Source: Polychytrium aggregatum
Taxonomy: Eukaryota; Chytridiomycota; Chytridiomycetes; Polychytriales
Length of the DNA stretch: 64,000 nucleotides
Assembly: GCF_025602895.1 (NCBI RefSeq)
Contig: NW_026516225.1
Coordinates: 186,001-250,000 of the forward strand
Direction: 5' to 3'
Shown here: one piece after another, positions 30,613 through 42,219 of the stretch
Layout of the letters: every line of letters starts with the position of its first letter
How positions within the stretch are numbered: the first letter of the stretch is position 1
The notes under the pieces: generated by a model
Told to the model about the DNA's origin: nothing
Database searches by the model: none
The model's input: the letters and a program-made list of their open reading frames with translations, nothing else
Program-made: the position numbers and the translations under genes

Positions 30613-33600
30613 TTACTTTCTCGATGGCCGTGACATGCTCCGTCCAAATGGTGACTTGGATGGCGAGGGCGTGGCTTCGGCCCGCTGCTGTCGCTCCCGC
30701 TCCTCACGCTCCTGGGCAACTTTTTGAAGGATCTCGGTATAGTCATACTTCATCTTCTCGATGTACGGCGCACCTGTTGGCATGAGGCAAGGATCGATGC
30801 ACGATTGTGAACGGAAAGAATATGTCCTGCCTGCTCGATCGCCGACCTGGTCAAGGGTAAGGGAATGCCACCACATCGAGCGAACGATCCAGCATGATAT
30901 GGACGATCCGGCATGATATAGGCAATCGCAGGCCTGGCCTTTGTGCAAAGCCGATGCGCCTCACCTTTGTACGTCACAGTCTCATTCAACTCGAGCTTGA
31001 TCAAGCTAACGACATCGTGGATGCGCGCCTCGACATAGTGCAGCTTGCGCATAAGGTCTTCTCGAGCACGAGCCTCGGCCAGCCGCGCTTCCGAGGAGCC
31101 GTCATGTCCGCGGCGAAAGAACCGCCTGAACGCCTCATCGTTAGCCCAGTTAGCCACGCCAGTTACACCCATCAATGCCAGCCAACGCTGATGCAAACCG
31201 CGCCAAGCTGTCCGGGAACTCACGCAGGGTCTGAGGCAGTGCGCTCGAACGCCTCGATATCGATCAAGAGTGTCTCCCGCGTTTGGATGTGCTCTGAAAC
31301 GCTTCTCCACAACTTGAGCGCCTGCCAAGAGATTGCAACGCCGCGGTCGTCAGCCCCGACCTCGGCATTGAGTGTCCCTCTGCTCACGAGCTAGGTTAAG
31401 CACACAAACCGTTTCGAGCTTGGAAATAAACTTGTGCGAGCCATATTTGATAGCCATGTCGAGCTTTTGGTCCAGGGGCATGTAGAGTGCTCGCCAAAGC
31501 CTCTCGAGCTCGCCCTGAATCTTGCCAACGTTGTCTTCGGCAGCCTTTTGTGTGAAGGTCTCCTGGTTGAAAAACTTGACTCGTTTGCCATCGGCGGGGG
31601 TGGGAAGTGGCTGGTCGGCGCTGCTAACCGCAGCGAATACGCGGTTGCAAAGATCAGTTTGGCTCACCGCAGTGTAAAGCAAGCTGGTGATGGACAGGCA
31701 CCGTCGAGGCTTCGCCTCGATCAATCTACCACCTACTTGGGCTCGTTGGGCTCAGACTCGCCATTCTCTTGGATTTGCTCGAGACCTTCCTTCTGGTGCC
31801 TCTCCTTATCCTCGTCTCCCGGTTCGCTGTCGCTCCCAGAGTCGTCCAGAATCGACAGTAGAGCCTCATTATCTTGGTCGGCTGCGCCATCTTCCGCGGC
31901 CGGCTTATCGCCCGGCTGCGATCCAGCTGTGCCCAAGTCGATTTCAGGCTGTCCTGGTGCTGGTGCCGAAAGCGGTGACTGAGGCGTAAATGACTTTGGC
32001 GCTGGCACATCGTCGTCTCCGTCGCTTTCGCGGATCTCTTCCATGTATTCGATGATCCCCGGGTTCCACATGCCCTTCTCAAAGTGGAGCAGCCGCTTGC
32101 GTCGTTCGACTTTTTCGAGCTTGAATTTCTCGACGCGCTCGGTCTCCTCCTTGATCTTTTGCAGCCGTCGCTGTTCCTCCATCTCCCGCTTGAACTTTTC
32201 CTCGTCGTCGAGATCGTCGATGAGCAGATCGGCCACAAAATCGCAGGCGCGGCTCCGAAGCCAGCCAAGGTAATCGTCCGGTCCAAAGGGCACATTGTGC
32301 ATCTGCCGCCGTTGCTCAAAATCAAAGGGAATGTATCCACCGTAGTTGTACTTGAACACACCGTACTTGGACGACGGGGTCTTCTTCATCGCAAGCATGC
32401 GGTCGTTGATGAAGTCGTCGGGCTGGACCATAACGTCCCGCAAACGGGGATTCATCCTGACCTCGGGCGTATCAAACTCGCCGTTGATGTTGGCCCGGAC
32501 GGTGTCGTCGTACTTTGGCTTCTGGTTCGGCAGTGGGCCGAGCGCTATTTCAGAGCCAAAGTGCTCGCGTCGCTCGGAGATGTTGGTGGCTCTGCTGATT
32601 TGCTCGGCCTCGATATCCTGGTGGCTGGTGGGCGGAGGCGGAGCCAGGCCCTGGTATGCGTACGACATCGTCAGGGCATTATCGAAGGGCGCAGCGGGGG
32701 TGATAATGCCCGAATCTTGCTCGGCTGCGTGGGTGACCATAGGTCGGACACATTTCGCATTAATTGATGACCAATCTCATGGATCATGGCTGACACAGCG
32801 GGCTGACGCAGCAGGCTGACACAGCGGGCTGACGCAGCGGGCTGACACAGCGGGCAGACGCAGCGGGCCGACGCAGACCATTGTGTGCACCCACCTTCCT
32901 CGCCTTCCCAGTACGAGCTTCCAACGACCGTCTTCATGATTTCGTCATAGAGTTCTTCGACTTCCTTGTACTGAGTGAGCCGCTCGTCTGGTTCAGAGAG
33001 AGGCATCAGCACATCAAGTAAAAACCACGAAGGCCGGTCCACATGCCGCCTACCAAGATTCTCCTTCAAATTGGAGTCAAGGTCTTGGCCAAAGTCTGTG
33101 ATTTCAGATGCCGGCTCAACCGAGAGCGTTATGAATCCTTGTGGCATCCGACCCGAGACCCGCGAGTCCATCGAGCGCACAACCATCTGTGGAGCGATAA
33201 TATGAGTTATTAGTTGATAGCACGTTTCGGCACACCATCGCATCATCGCATAAAAGCGAGACCGAGATGGGCCACAGCTTAGTCACACACTCCCCAGCGG
33301 CAAACACTGACGCTGACCTTTGTGTCCGAGAAGACGGTCTGAATACTCTCTCCGAAATGGTCAACTTGAGTTGGAGGAAAGAACATGGATTGCTTCCTCG
33401 CAAACGACGGTAGGAACTGATCGATACCAGCACAGCCATGCACGGACAGAGGACGATGGTGAGCGCAGGCTCGGCTATCGTCGATTTGCTTCTTCCATCG
33501 CTAGCCACGGAGGGTCTGCAACAGCATGTCTCAGAGTTTGATCATCCGCCATCATCGTGCTTACCTGCTCGTCCACACTGGAGTAGTTGAAGGACGTCAG

Positions 33601-36092
33601 ATGCTCCTCTCGGATCTTGCTGGGCTGCAGATAGCGCTTCCGTGGCGGAATCTTGGTGATCACCGGTCGACGGGTCTTGCGTCTCACAAAGCGTGGGTGG
33701 GACTGGAGAATGGGATCGACGATTCCAAGATCGCCCTGGGAAAGGAGAAGCGATTCGTCTGGCTCGTCTGCGTCCTCGTCGCCCGTGTCGGCGTGCTTTT
33801 TGAGGTTCAGTAGCGAGGCCAAGTCGGTGTTGACCAGGTTGTACTGCAGAGCGGTTTCGTCGGTTAGCTGATGCTTGCGCTCTCCCTTTTTGCCCTTGGC
33901 CTTGTTGGCGGCAATCTCGAGCTCGGCGGCCTCGAGATAGGACATGGACTGGGCGTTCATGAGGTTCCGCCGCATAACAGTGGGCTGCAGCTTGACGGAG
34001 ATGATGGGTCGGTGCAGGACCGGCGTTGGATGTGTGATTGCATCCAAGGCGTCTTTCAGCTGGCGCAGGGGAAGTGGTTAGAATCAACGACAGGCGACCG
34101 TATCTGGGTGGTCGTCCTTCCAGGATATCCGCGGCATTCAACAGCATTGACGGTATCGACAAGTACCTGCTGGAGCTCGATCTTGAACAGCTCCTGGCGA
34201 GTCAGGGCCTTTGGCACCTCGTGGACCACAAACCCGCGGTGGACCTCCTCGATGACATATTTCATTATCTGAGTAGTATCGATGCTAAGGCAAGGTCAGA
34301 GCCCATTTGTTCGAGACTACGACCGTGCTCGCTGACTCTGGCAATGCGGCATTGCTGCATGGATATACTTCCTCGTACCACCATCACCATCACCATCACC
34401 ATCACCATCACCATCACCATCACCATCACCATCACCATCACCATCACTGCTATAACCCCACCGGCAAGCGTACTCACTTTCTCGACAGCTCGGTCCTGAA
34501 CAGCGATGCGATGCGACAGTTGTTTGCATCGTCTCCAAAGACTGCGGCGCTCTCCATCCCTGTGTTTTGAAGTATTCCACCACCACCACCCAATCCGATT
34601 TCAGATCAGATATCGGTACCCTATCAGAACGATGCTCGGCCAAGAGTCACTCGGGAAGGAGGCAACAAAGCGAGTGGTATCTCCAGAGAACATACGAATT
34701 CGCTGCTTCCGCAGCTTCTCGAGGATGTAGCTTTTGATGGCACCGATCCTCTCAAAGGTCTTGATGACAAGCGTCCGATTTTGCTGCGGAGACAATGTGG
34801 GTATCATGATGTCCTCGATTTGGTGGTAGCGCAATGCCAGATCTGAGATGAATGTGTTGACCTAGGAATGATGTGGGTGTGCATGCGAGACCCTCGGTGA
34901 GACGGCGAGACGGCGAGACGGTGAAACCTAGGAAAGAACTGAGCCTGCCCAGTCGACAGAAAGATTTTTGCACCGAAAGCCTACCACAGACTCACGCTCG
35001 TCCTCGGTGAGCCATGTCACTTTGTCAATTTCGGCCACGATTCGCTTCAGGGTGGCATTGATGCTGTTGTTGGCCACAGCCGTGGCTTTCTCTGTTGTGG
35101 CAGGGCGCAAACAGTCAAGCCTTGGATAATGGCATGCATTTGGAGCGAGGGAGGGAGGGAGGACGGGCAGATCATCCATCCAATCGTCTGGGGGGTGGGA
35201 ACGAGGGACTGGGCAAGTGGACATGCGATCGCAAGCAGCCACAGAGCCCCCAGCGTCCCCAGACTTACTCGAGATGACATCGGGCATGGCCAGCAGTCGC
35301 GTCCCAGAGAGTTTTTCATGGGTCTGTTTAGACGGGGAGGGTTGGCCGGGTGAGTGCAGCGGGCGGTCAGCACACTTGTTCGATGCCGCACCAAGCGTCG
35401 GCGGGCAGCGGATGGAGAGGACTCGAGAGACGGACCATGTGGGTGTCGATCGGAGCAAGGGGCTTTAGTGGCAGCTGCTCGTATCCGAGATGGCCCAGCG
35501 CCTTGAAGCTCTTGTAGTAGCTGCTCGTGCTTGGAGGGGCGGCTAGATCCGGCTTGCTGCGATACTGGCCGTCTCCATGCTCGTCCGGGCGCTCCTTCTC
35601 CTTGGGAAGCTGAAGCTTGTTAAGCTGGGCACGGACCAGCTGCCGGTGCTCTGCCCGGGCGACCGCGAGCAGCTCCGTCTTTGAGAGCCGATTGAGCTCG
35701 CTTGCCGAGAACTCTGACCGCAGCGACGAGCCGATGCTCATCGGCCGGTTCCAGAGCGACACCGGCGAAAAGTCCTCCGACGAGCCCTCGGGGTTCCATG
35801 AGGACGCGTCGCTGTACTTGGCCTGCATCCGTTTGCTATTCATGGCGGCCATGATCAGCTTGGAGCGTCGTCGGGAGCAGGGAATGAGCATCTCCTTGCG
35901 GGCGACGTAGCTTTGTCGCTTGGGAGCGGCCTGCTCGGCACTGATTTCCTCGCGGATGACCTGCCGGACGAGCGCTTTGCTGACATCGGGCAGCTTCCGT
36001 CCGTGGTAGAGGGCAACCTTGATGGCATCCTTCCCGGAGAGTGCTTCTTCCGACTCCTTGGACCGCGAGGTCGTTGCGGCCAATAGAGGCAT
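30613..36092 (-). CDS. CCDC87: CCDC87-like flagellar/sperm-type protein
   Basis: A large minus-strand gene with many exons, start ATG at 36092 (or further up, to 36452) and TAA at 30613-30615. The C-terminal exons carry the clearest homology: GELERLWRALYMPLDQKLDM plus AIKYGS (31440-31500), FFRRG (31110), LIKLELNETVTYK (31000), and across the last intron GAPYIEKMKYDYTEI (30720-30770). These follow the same order as animal CCDC87 (LEQLW, DMTIKY, FFKK, EPVTFKG, YLDKMKHD). Earlier blocks include PDERLTQYKEVEELYDEIM (32990-32930) and a poorly conserved Ser-rich N-terminus with LGYEQLPLKPL. Introns contain a 13-bp tandem array and a CATCAC array. Animal CCDC87 is linked to sperm; with TTC25 in the same window a flagellar role is inferred. 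Exon borders are approximate. Confidence 0.72.
32789..32876 (+). repeat. 13-bp tandem repeat in a CCDC87-like intron
   Basis: About 6.8 copies of GGCTGACRCAGCG, alternating A and G at the R position so that the higher-order unit is 26 bp. It lies between a donor (GTGGGT, minus strand, near 32895) and an acceptor near 32735, so I place it in an intron. Confidence 0.85.
34377..34447 (+). repeat. (CATCAC)n microsatellite in a CCDC87-like intron
   Basis: About 11-12 nearly perfect CATCAC hexamers. The flanking minus-strand sequence has a GTGAGT donor near 34478, so the array is intronic. Confidence 0.9.
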
Positions 36093-36510
36093 GACGGGAA
36101 ACAACGGGGAGAGAGAAGCAAGGTGTTGCCGGGGCGGTTTGCGAGACCAACAGACTGGCTCTGCGGCTGCAGATTCGCTGGCGAGGGATGTGCGGCCCGA
36201 CGGGAGAGAGTTGCGGCCTGGGCTATCTTGGCTGGGCGGCCTGGGCTCTCGTCTGTCTTGCACGGCTGTCTCGACGATGCACGGCGGCGAGCATTGTTCT
36301 TGCGAGAGCGTCCCCGCCCGCTGCGGGTTTGATCCGGAAGCGGGGGCTGCTGGGCCTCGATCGGCCGGTTGGTGGGCTCGGCCGAGAAAGCTCGGCCATG
36401 ATCGAACCTCTGCCGGTCTTGCGGTTGCCTTCCCATCCCGCTGCCGTTGCATCCTCCCCTCCCTGCCGGAGCTTTAGTGGACCAGCCCACTTACCCATCC
36501 GCCAGAACCC
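36093..36510. promoter_or_regulatory. Divergent promoter, CCDC87-like gene and MBIP
   Basis: 418 bp between opposite start codons. The CCDC87-like frame stays open through most of it, so the true start may be further up and the promoter shorter. Confidence 0.45.
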
Positions 36511-38597
36511 ATGTCCAAGCTCGAGCCCGCCGACGTGCTGTTCTTCCAGAGCCTGATGGACGTCATCTCGGACGTTTTGCGGCCTGTTCGTATCGGACCT
36601 CCACAGCGTTCTGCTTCGATCTGCCTTGCGATTCTCGACGGCCGGTTTGGGCTTTGGGATTCAGATCTGGATCTAACGGACGACGCCGATCGATCGCGAT
36701 GCTGGTCGATATGACGACTGTCTTCCCTCTTCACTTTACAGTTCGGACTTGGGATCGCCCCGATCGAGGAGCAGCTCCAGACGATTGACGATCGATATGC
36801 ACAGTCGCTGCAGTCGCCGACGACAAGCCAGTCTGTCCACGACTATTTTGTCCTCGTCGGCGTCGGTAGATCCAGTCGCATCGTGCCAGAGGAGATTGCA
36901 GTCGGATGCATTGGTCGATGGCGTTCGTTGAGCTTCAGGGTGGCGGATCGAAGCCAGCTGCCCAAAGTAGATGGCCGATATGTTTCCGCCGGCTTCTTCT
37001 CGCTCACTGCAGCTGCCCACCGCTCTGTCTCCACCCTGGGCCACAGCAACTGCAGAAAGTCCTGCCGCCCTCCCTTCGAGGAAGCCACAAGCGAAAATAT
37101 GACGAGAGCGTGGGCGAAGGTAGGGACATCCGGCTGCTCGCAGCGTCACTGTTGCCGGTATGGCCGCTGGCGATACTCATTGCGTTTTCAATATGGCATG
37201 CAGAAACGAGGCCGTCCGAAAGCAACTCGCAGCATGTATTGACAAAGGACGAGGTAAGCGACCCTTGCATCTCCAGCGCCGTAGTCCCCATTGTTGGAGC
37301 CGAGTCTGATTCTGTTGGCCACGGCGCCCAAGATGGACCAAAGAATCGAGTCGCTGATCCAGAACAAGCGGAGTCAGATCAACGAGAGCAATACGGTCGA
37401 GTTTCTGAAGCCTGGTGCGGCCAAGGAGGGTAAGTTGGCCGATGCGAGGCGACCTGCCCGAGCAGAGGAGCTCCATCCGGGTCCGGGTCCATGGGGGCAC
37501 CATTCCGACCAGAGCCTTGCATTCGCTTGCAGAGTATTCGTGTGCCCGAGCGGATGCCAAGGACCTCAACCGCAGCATCCAGATGAAGACGAATGTGGCC
37601 ATGAACTTTGATGGCCCGCTCTCGCGGTCGATGCAGCGGAGCCGGATAGCGAAGGCGGAAGCGAAGGGAGCCGGCCCGGACCTCAAACAACGGATTGCCA
37701 ACATCGAGTCGCACCTCAATATTGAGTTTGGTGAGAGTCTTGGCTCGCTTGACGAGCTTGGCTTGAGCGACGAGTGTCGTCGATCGACCATAGCAGCTGG
37801 CCAGGGCGCTTGGATTCGGCTGATGTCGCTCTGATGCACACCGCCAGCAAACTCCATGAACCCAATGCAACGCATCAAGGCCATCGAAAATACTCTTATC
37901 CGACTGGAACGAGAGTATCCCGCATGGGCAGCCTTTCATTTCAACCAACCGGATCCATATGTAAGTGTTTGGGCTAGACGAACGAGTGTAAGTGGGTGGA
38001 TGGATGGATGGGCGGATGGCCGAATGAATGAGTGGGCAGAGAGGTTGCTGAGCGCTGGCGGCCTCGACGAAAGCCCGTTGTCTGTCGATGCGACGCTTTC
38101 CTTCGTCGGCGAGTGGCTCCTCAACTCTGGCCGCTCCGAATTGCGACTCCAATTCGCTCGGTCGAGCTGTGGCGCTGATCCAGTCCACTCTGGTTTGGGC
38201 AGAACGAGAGCTCGATCCCTCCACCGCCGGTGACGGTTGCGACGACGACACCTCAAGGCAGCGTCAACATCACAACGATGCCGCACACCCGTACCGACCT
38301 AGCATCGGTTGCCGGTACAGGACTAGCAGCCGGCGGACGAACCAAGTCCGAGGCAGGCCCAAGCCAGCCCGGGTCGCCGGTGAGTTGCGTTGTCGGCCGG
38401 CAAGTGGGCGTTGGTGGCGCTCGGGACTGGTGCGAAGGACAGCTGGAGCAAAACAGGGCAGCATCAGCCGGGCCTGTTGTGGGTCTGGTCTGCATCGTCT
38501 CCTGACCGAATCGTATCCGGGACAGACCTCAGGCATGCAGTACATCGAGAAGCGTATCCAGATGCTGCGGAGCATGCTGAAGGAGGACCCGGCGTGA
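36511..38597 (+). CDS. MBIP: MBIP-like subunit (ATAC acetyltransferase complex)
   Basis: A multi-exon gene starting at ATG 36511 and ending at TGA 38595-38597. Human MBIP is a MAP3K12-binding protein and a subunit of the ATAC histone acetyltransferase complex. Matching blocks in order: RIESLIQNKRSQINESNTVE (37335-37400, human ERKQMEINENNVREF), SCARADAKDLNR (37540-37575, human SCARTDAIF), VAMNFDGPL, DLKQRIANIESHLNIEF (37680-37730, human VEERLQNIEAHL), QRIKAIENTLIRLEREYPAW (37865-37920, human YQRIKKLEDKILELE) and the last exon YIEKRIQMLRSMLKED. The central coiled-coil-like helices and the Cys-containing block make the assignment good. The N-terminal exon (LEPADVLFFQSLMDVISDV) has no partner I can recall. 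Internal exon borders were not all fixed. A nuclear role in chromatin regulation is inferred. Confidence 0.78.
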
Positions 38598-40091
38598 GTC
38601 CAGAGACGGCTTTGGCCGGCGTGCTCAAATACAGCCAGCTGATGTGTTGGAATGAAAGGTTGCTGTTTTTGAGGAGATCAAGCAGAGATGGAGTGGCAGC
38701 GTCGCCGAAGGTTCGGACGGCAAACCGGTGCCGTGGCTCCAGCAGCAACCCAGGCAAGCAGCAACAACAGCAACCCAGGCAAGCAGCAACAGCAGCAGCA
38801 GAGGCAGCGGTATCTGTTTGTGGGGGTGGACTTGTGTCTGCGACCAATCGGGAGGTGAGCCCAGTAGGCTGTATGGACTCTGCCGGGCATAACAGGCGCT
38901 GGATGCAGCCCCGCAATTCCTGAAGACCTGCCAAATACGCTGCCAATGTGGCAAGCGCCCCTTCCCTTGGAGAAATCTGCAAGAGGGCTCGGCTGGCCCA
39001 GGGTCGAAATGAAACGACGGCAAGGCACAACAGCGAGCGGCAGGGCTGGCGCGGTGCTGGGCACTGCAGCGGCCTCGCAGAATCGAGCGGATACAACCGA
39101 AGCAAGCGGGGTGGGCACGCTCGCCAGGAAGGACCTGCGAATGGTGGATGTATGGATCGACGGCGAGCCAGGACAGGATTGGAGGAGATCGGGCGAGGGA
39201 TGGACGAACGAAACGGCGTGGCGGAAGGACGAATGCGGTGAGGGCGAGCGCGTGGGTGTGTGTGTGGGGTCACGCGTCTCGTCATGCCCGTCGGTGCGCT
39301 CTCGGTGGAAGCGACGGGGCGGTATCGAGCGAGTGGAGATATCGCAGCATCGTGCAGATGGAGATATCGCAGCACCGTGCGAGTCGACGGCAGAGACTCG
39401 ACCAGTCTTGCCTTTTCCTTGGGGCTCGCCGTCCTCGATGCAACTGCCGATCGCTCCATGGCGGTTTCGCTGCCTGTCTCGCTGCCTGTCTCGCCTGTCC
39501 TCGCCTGTGCTCTCGCGGCGGATGAGCGCTGCGCACGCCCAACGGCAAGGAAAAAAAACGGCCGCCCAGCCACACATCGGCCTCCATACAGCACTGCGGC
39601 GGTTCTGCCATTCATCCGCGGCTTGCCGCTGGACTGCCACGCGCACTGCCACGGGCCTGTATCCGCCATCCACTCGTCGTGCGGCGCCGTGTGGCAGTCC
39701 GTCCTCGCCACGCGCGCTCTCTCTCGGCACACGTTCTCGCTCTGTGTCTCTCTCTCTGCCCGTTTCCATTCAAGCGTCTACACACTCTCTGTGGCGCCCT
39801 CCTTCTCGCCCCTCGCCTCTCTCCTCGCCCCCGTGGTTGTATGGCCAACATTCCATTTTCGACCTTTTTTCCACTCTCGGCTTTGATCGCTCAACCGAAT
39901 CCGTTCCATATGTCGTATACACGGCCTCGACTGTCTGTCGGGACATGTCCCCCGGCCAAGAAGGAAAAAAAAAAATAGGTTCCCTTCCGATATAAATCCT
40001 CTCGTCGCCCCGTCGCCAACCATGCTCACCACCAGTCTGCTCGTCCTCGGCCCAACACAATCGCTCCAAAGCGCCTCGCTGTCCACCCGCC
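38598..40091. other. 1.5-kb gene-free stretch before the zinc-finger gene
   Basis: GC-rich DNA with long but biased overlapping frames on both strands, none credible. It contains a CAG/CAA-rich repeat (38750-38815), a duplicated GGAGATATCGCAGCA segment (39335-39375) and CTGTCTCGC repeats near 39470. The last 400 bp are pyrimidine-rich, with an A run at 39964-39975 before the leader of the zinc-finger gene. Confidence 0.5.
38750..38815 (+). repeat. CAGCAA/CCCAGGCAAG repeat
   Basis: Two to three copies of a unit CAACCCAGGCAAGCAGCAA merged with CAG/CAA triplets, in non-coding sequence downstream of MBIP. Confidence 0.75.
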
Positions 40092-41030
40092 ATGCAGAAG
40101 CTTCCCTTCGCCAGCGTCTTTGCCTCGCCCGAGGCTGCTGTCCTGCAAACCACCCTGTTCGATAACTCCGACAAGGCCCTCAAGGTCGCTCGCAATGCTT
40201 CGCCAACCCTGGCTCCTTCGCCTCTGCTCGACGGCCCTGCTCGCGAGCTGTTCCTGAAAGAGTGCTCGCCCGATTTCCTCCAGCACGTCCACGACCGCCT
40301 CACTTCCCCGGCACTCTCCGAATCCTCCTATCTCAGCGACTCGTCGCATTCCGACGATCTCGATCTCGCTACCGACGCCATCGAATTCTTTGCCGACTGT
40401 CCTCCTCCCTTCGGCCACGAATCCACCGTCCTGGGCCTCCACCCCTTCACCCCGCTCGAGGACATCATCCCGGACACGCCGTGCGAGTCCGTCACCTCGC
40501 CTCATACCACCATCTCGACTTGCTCCGCCAGCCTCTCGTCGCTCGTGGCCTCGCCCAGCGAGCCGTGCCTCTTCCAGGCCGTCCATGCCGACCACTACTT
40601 TGAGCACAGCCTCGACGAATCCATCCATACCCTCAACTCGCTCGATCTGCAGCCCGCAAGCGCCCCGTCGTCCCCGATCATGCCATACCCTGCCGAGCCT
40701 CTCGCCGATACCTGTATTTATTCTCTCCCCGACTCGCCAGTCGCCTGTGGCTCGCATGAAGATCGCAAGACCCGCAAGCGTGCCCTCTCTCGCCCCTATC
40801 CCCCGGCCCATCTGAAGCGCGACTCGCCCAGCAGCGAGCCCGAGGCGTCGGTCCTGCGTCCCTTCAGATGCAAAGATTGCGACAAGACCTTCCTGCGCAA
40901 GCAGGATCTGCGACGCCATGAGATTGTCCACGATCCCAACTGCCCAGGCTACAAGTGCTCGCGCTGCGGAACGACCTTCACCCGAAGCGATGCCCTCTTC
41001 CGCCATGTCAAAACCAAGCGATGCTTCTAA
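40092..41030 (+). CDS. C2H2 zinc-finger transcription factor
   Basis: An intact single exon of 312 residues with two C-terminal fingers. Finger 1 is FRCKDCDKTFLRKQDLRRHE then IVH (C-x2-C-x12-H-x3-H). Finger 2 is YKCSRCGTTFTRSDALFRHV followed by KTKRC, where the last ligand appears to be Cys (C-x2-C-x12-H-x5-C). Between the fingers is DPNCPG. A basic segment (DRKTRKRALSR) before the fingers may serve as nuclear localisation signal. The first 230 residues are Ser/Pro/Asp-rich and acidic, as in activation domains (SESSYLSDSSHSDDLDLA). The layout, two fingers at the extreme C-terminus after a long disordered region, is frequent in fungal stress or developmental regulators. The DNA target cannot be assigned. 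The protein is complete, with no intron. Confidence 0.85.
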   Translation: MQKLPFASVFASPEAAVLQTTLFDNSDKALKVARNASPTLAPSPLLDGPARELFLKECSPDFLQHVHDRLTSPALSESSYLSDSSHSDDLDLATDAIEFFADCPPPFGHESTVLGLHPFTPLEDIIPDTPCESVTSPHTTISTCSASLSSLVASPSEPCLFQAVHADHYFEHSLDESIHTLNSLDLQPASAPSSPIMPYPAEPLADTCIYSLPDSPVACGSHEDRKTRKRALSRPYPPAHLKRDSPSSEPEASVLRPFRCKDCDKTFLRKQDLRRHEIVHDPNCPGYKCSRCGTTFTRSDALFRHVKTKRCF

Positions 41031-42219
41031 ACGGGTGTCCGACTCTCTCTCCGGTCCCTGATTCTGCCCATTCCATATCTCCGATACGTCATTCACGCAC
41101 TCCATGCCATGCTTAATACTCTCACATTCACGCCCCTTACCGTGGGCTCATCTGCTGTTCATTCTCCTCCCTCCCATCTTGCGATGCCTCCGCCAGCCGC
41201 AGTCATCAGTCGAGCTGCCTGGCTTTGTTCTTGCTTTCTTTATCTGTAATCTGTGTTTTTGCCATGCCCTTTCGCCTTCCTGTCCATAGCCTCCCCTCCC
41301 TCCCACTCTCTTTCGTTACCCTCGCCGCCGCCGTCCTCCATGTTGGTTAATTTTGCGCTCTCTTTGAACGAAAACAAGTATATCCAACCTTCACGCCCGA
41401 ACAACAACCTCTGTATATCCTGCGCATATGTCCCTCGCCATCCTTTGGCTTCCCTGTTTGCCCGTTTCCGTGCATTCCGGCTCGTTCTCTGCCCACTTTT
41501 GGTCATTTGGCTCTCGCCTGTCCGTCGCCTGCAGCCAGCTCCCGTCGGCTGGCCCCAATGGCTCGTCCCGAGGTTGTGCAATATACCCAACTCTCCTCGT
41601 GAGATGCCGAAAGCATATGTACAGCATGTTCAGAGCGAACCAGGACAGCAGTGGCGGGATGGCCCCAAGCACCTGGTGAATCTGGATGCGTTGTTCGGCC
41701 ATGGTGCGTATGTACTCGGAACCCAGAAACTGGAGACTGCCCGACCCAGAGTTTGAGTTTCCCCCAACCTTGGTTACACACGACCAAGTAGATCAAGTCA
41801 AGTCATCTCCCTGGGTGGCCGGCTATGGTCGGCGCATCCATACAACTCATATGTCGACAGAGTCGGTGTGTCCGTGCAGCCAGCCCGTCAATGGAGTCGG
41901 TCCAAGACTCGAATGTCTCAGCGGTCAACATCTCATCGGCCAAGTTCATTGCAACAGTGCGAGCACCAAGCGGCGTCACGCAGCCAAGCAGCTGATCAAC
42001 ACCTTTCAATCCACAGGTCGAAATGCCTTGTTTCAGTTGGGCCATTTGCTTGAGCCATTGGGATCACAACTGCGATTGAGCAATGACCGTGCTCGTCTTG
42101 CCCTTCCCTTTCCCTTCCTCACTTTCATCTTGGCTCGCCCATCAGCACTCCTCTCGCTCTGCAACCTCATCATCGCCTCCTGCACCGGGCACCACCAAAC
42201 CACCTCATAACTCCGCCAA
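41031..42219. other. Spacer between zinc-finger gene and gag remnant
   Basis: T/C-rich 3' flank of the zinc-finger gene, then no recognisable gene. I found no long terminal repeat copy here that pairs with sequence after 43014. Confidence 0.5.

Noticed and set aside
34265-34570. Frames with poly-His or Val-Met runs
   Set aside because: They are direct translations of the CATCAC microsatellite within an intron of the CCDC87-like gene.
38678-39995. Two overlapping long frames on opposite strands (363 and 349 codons)
   Set aside because: Both are Arg/Ser/Pro-rich with no ordered segment, cover short tandem repeats and overlap each other. Neither looks coding.
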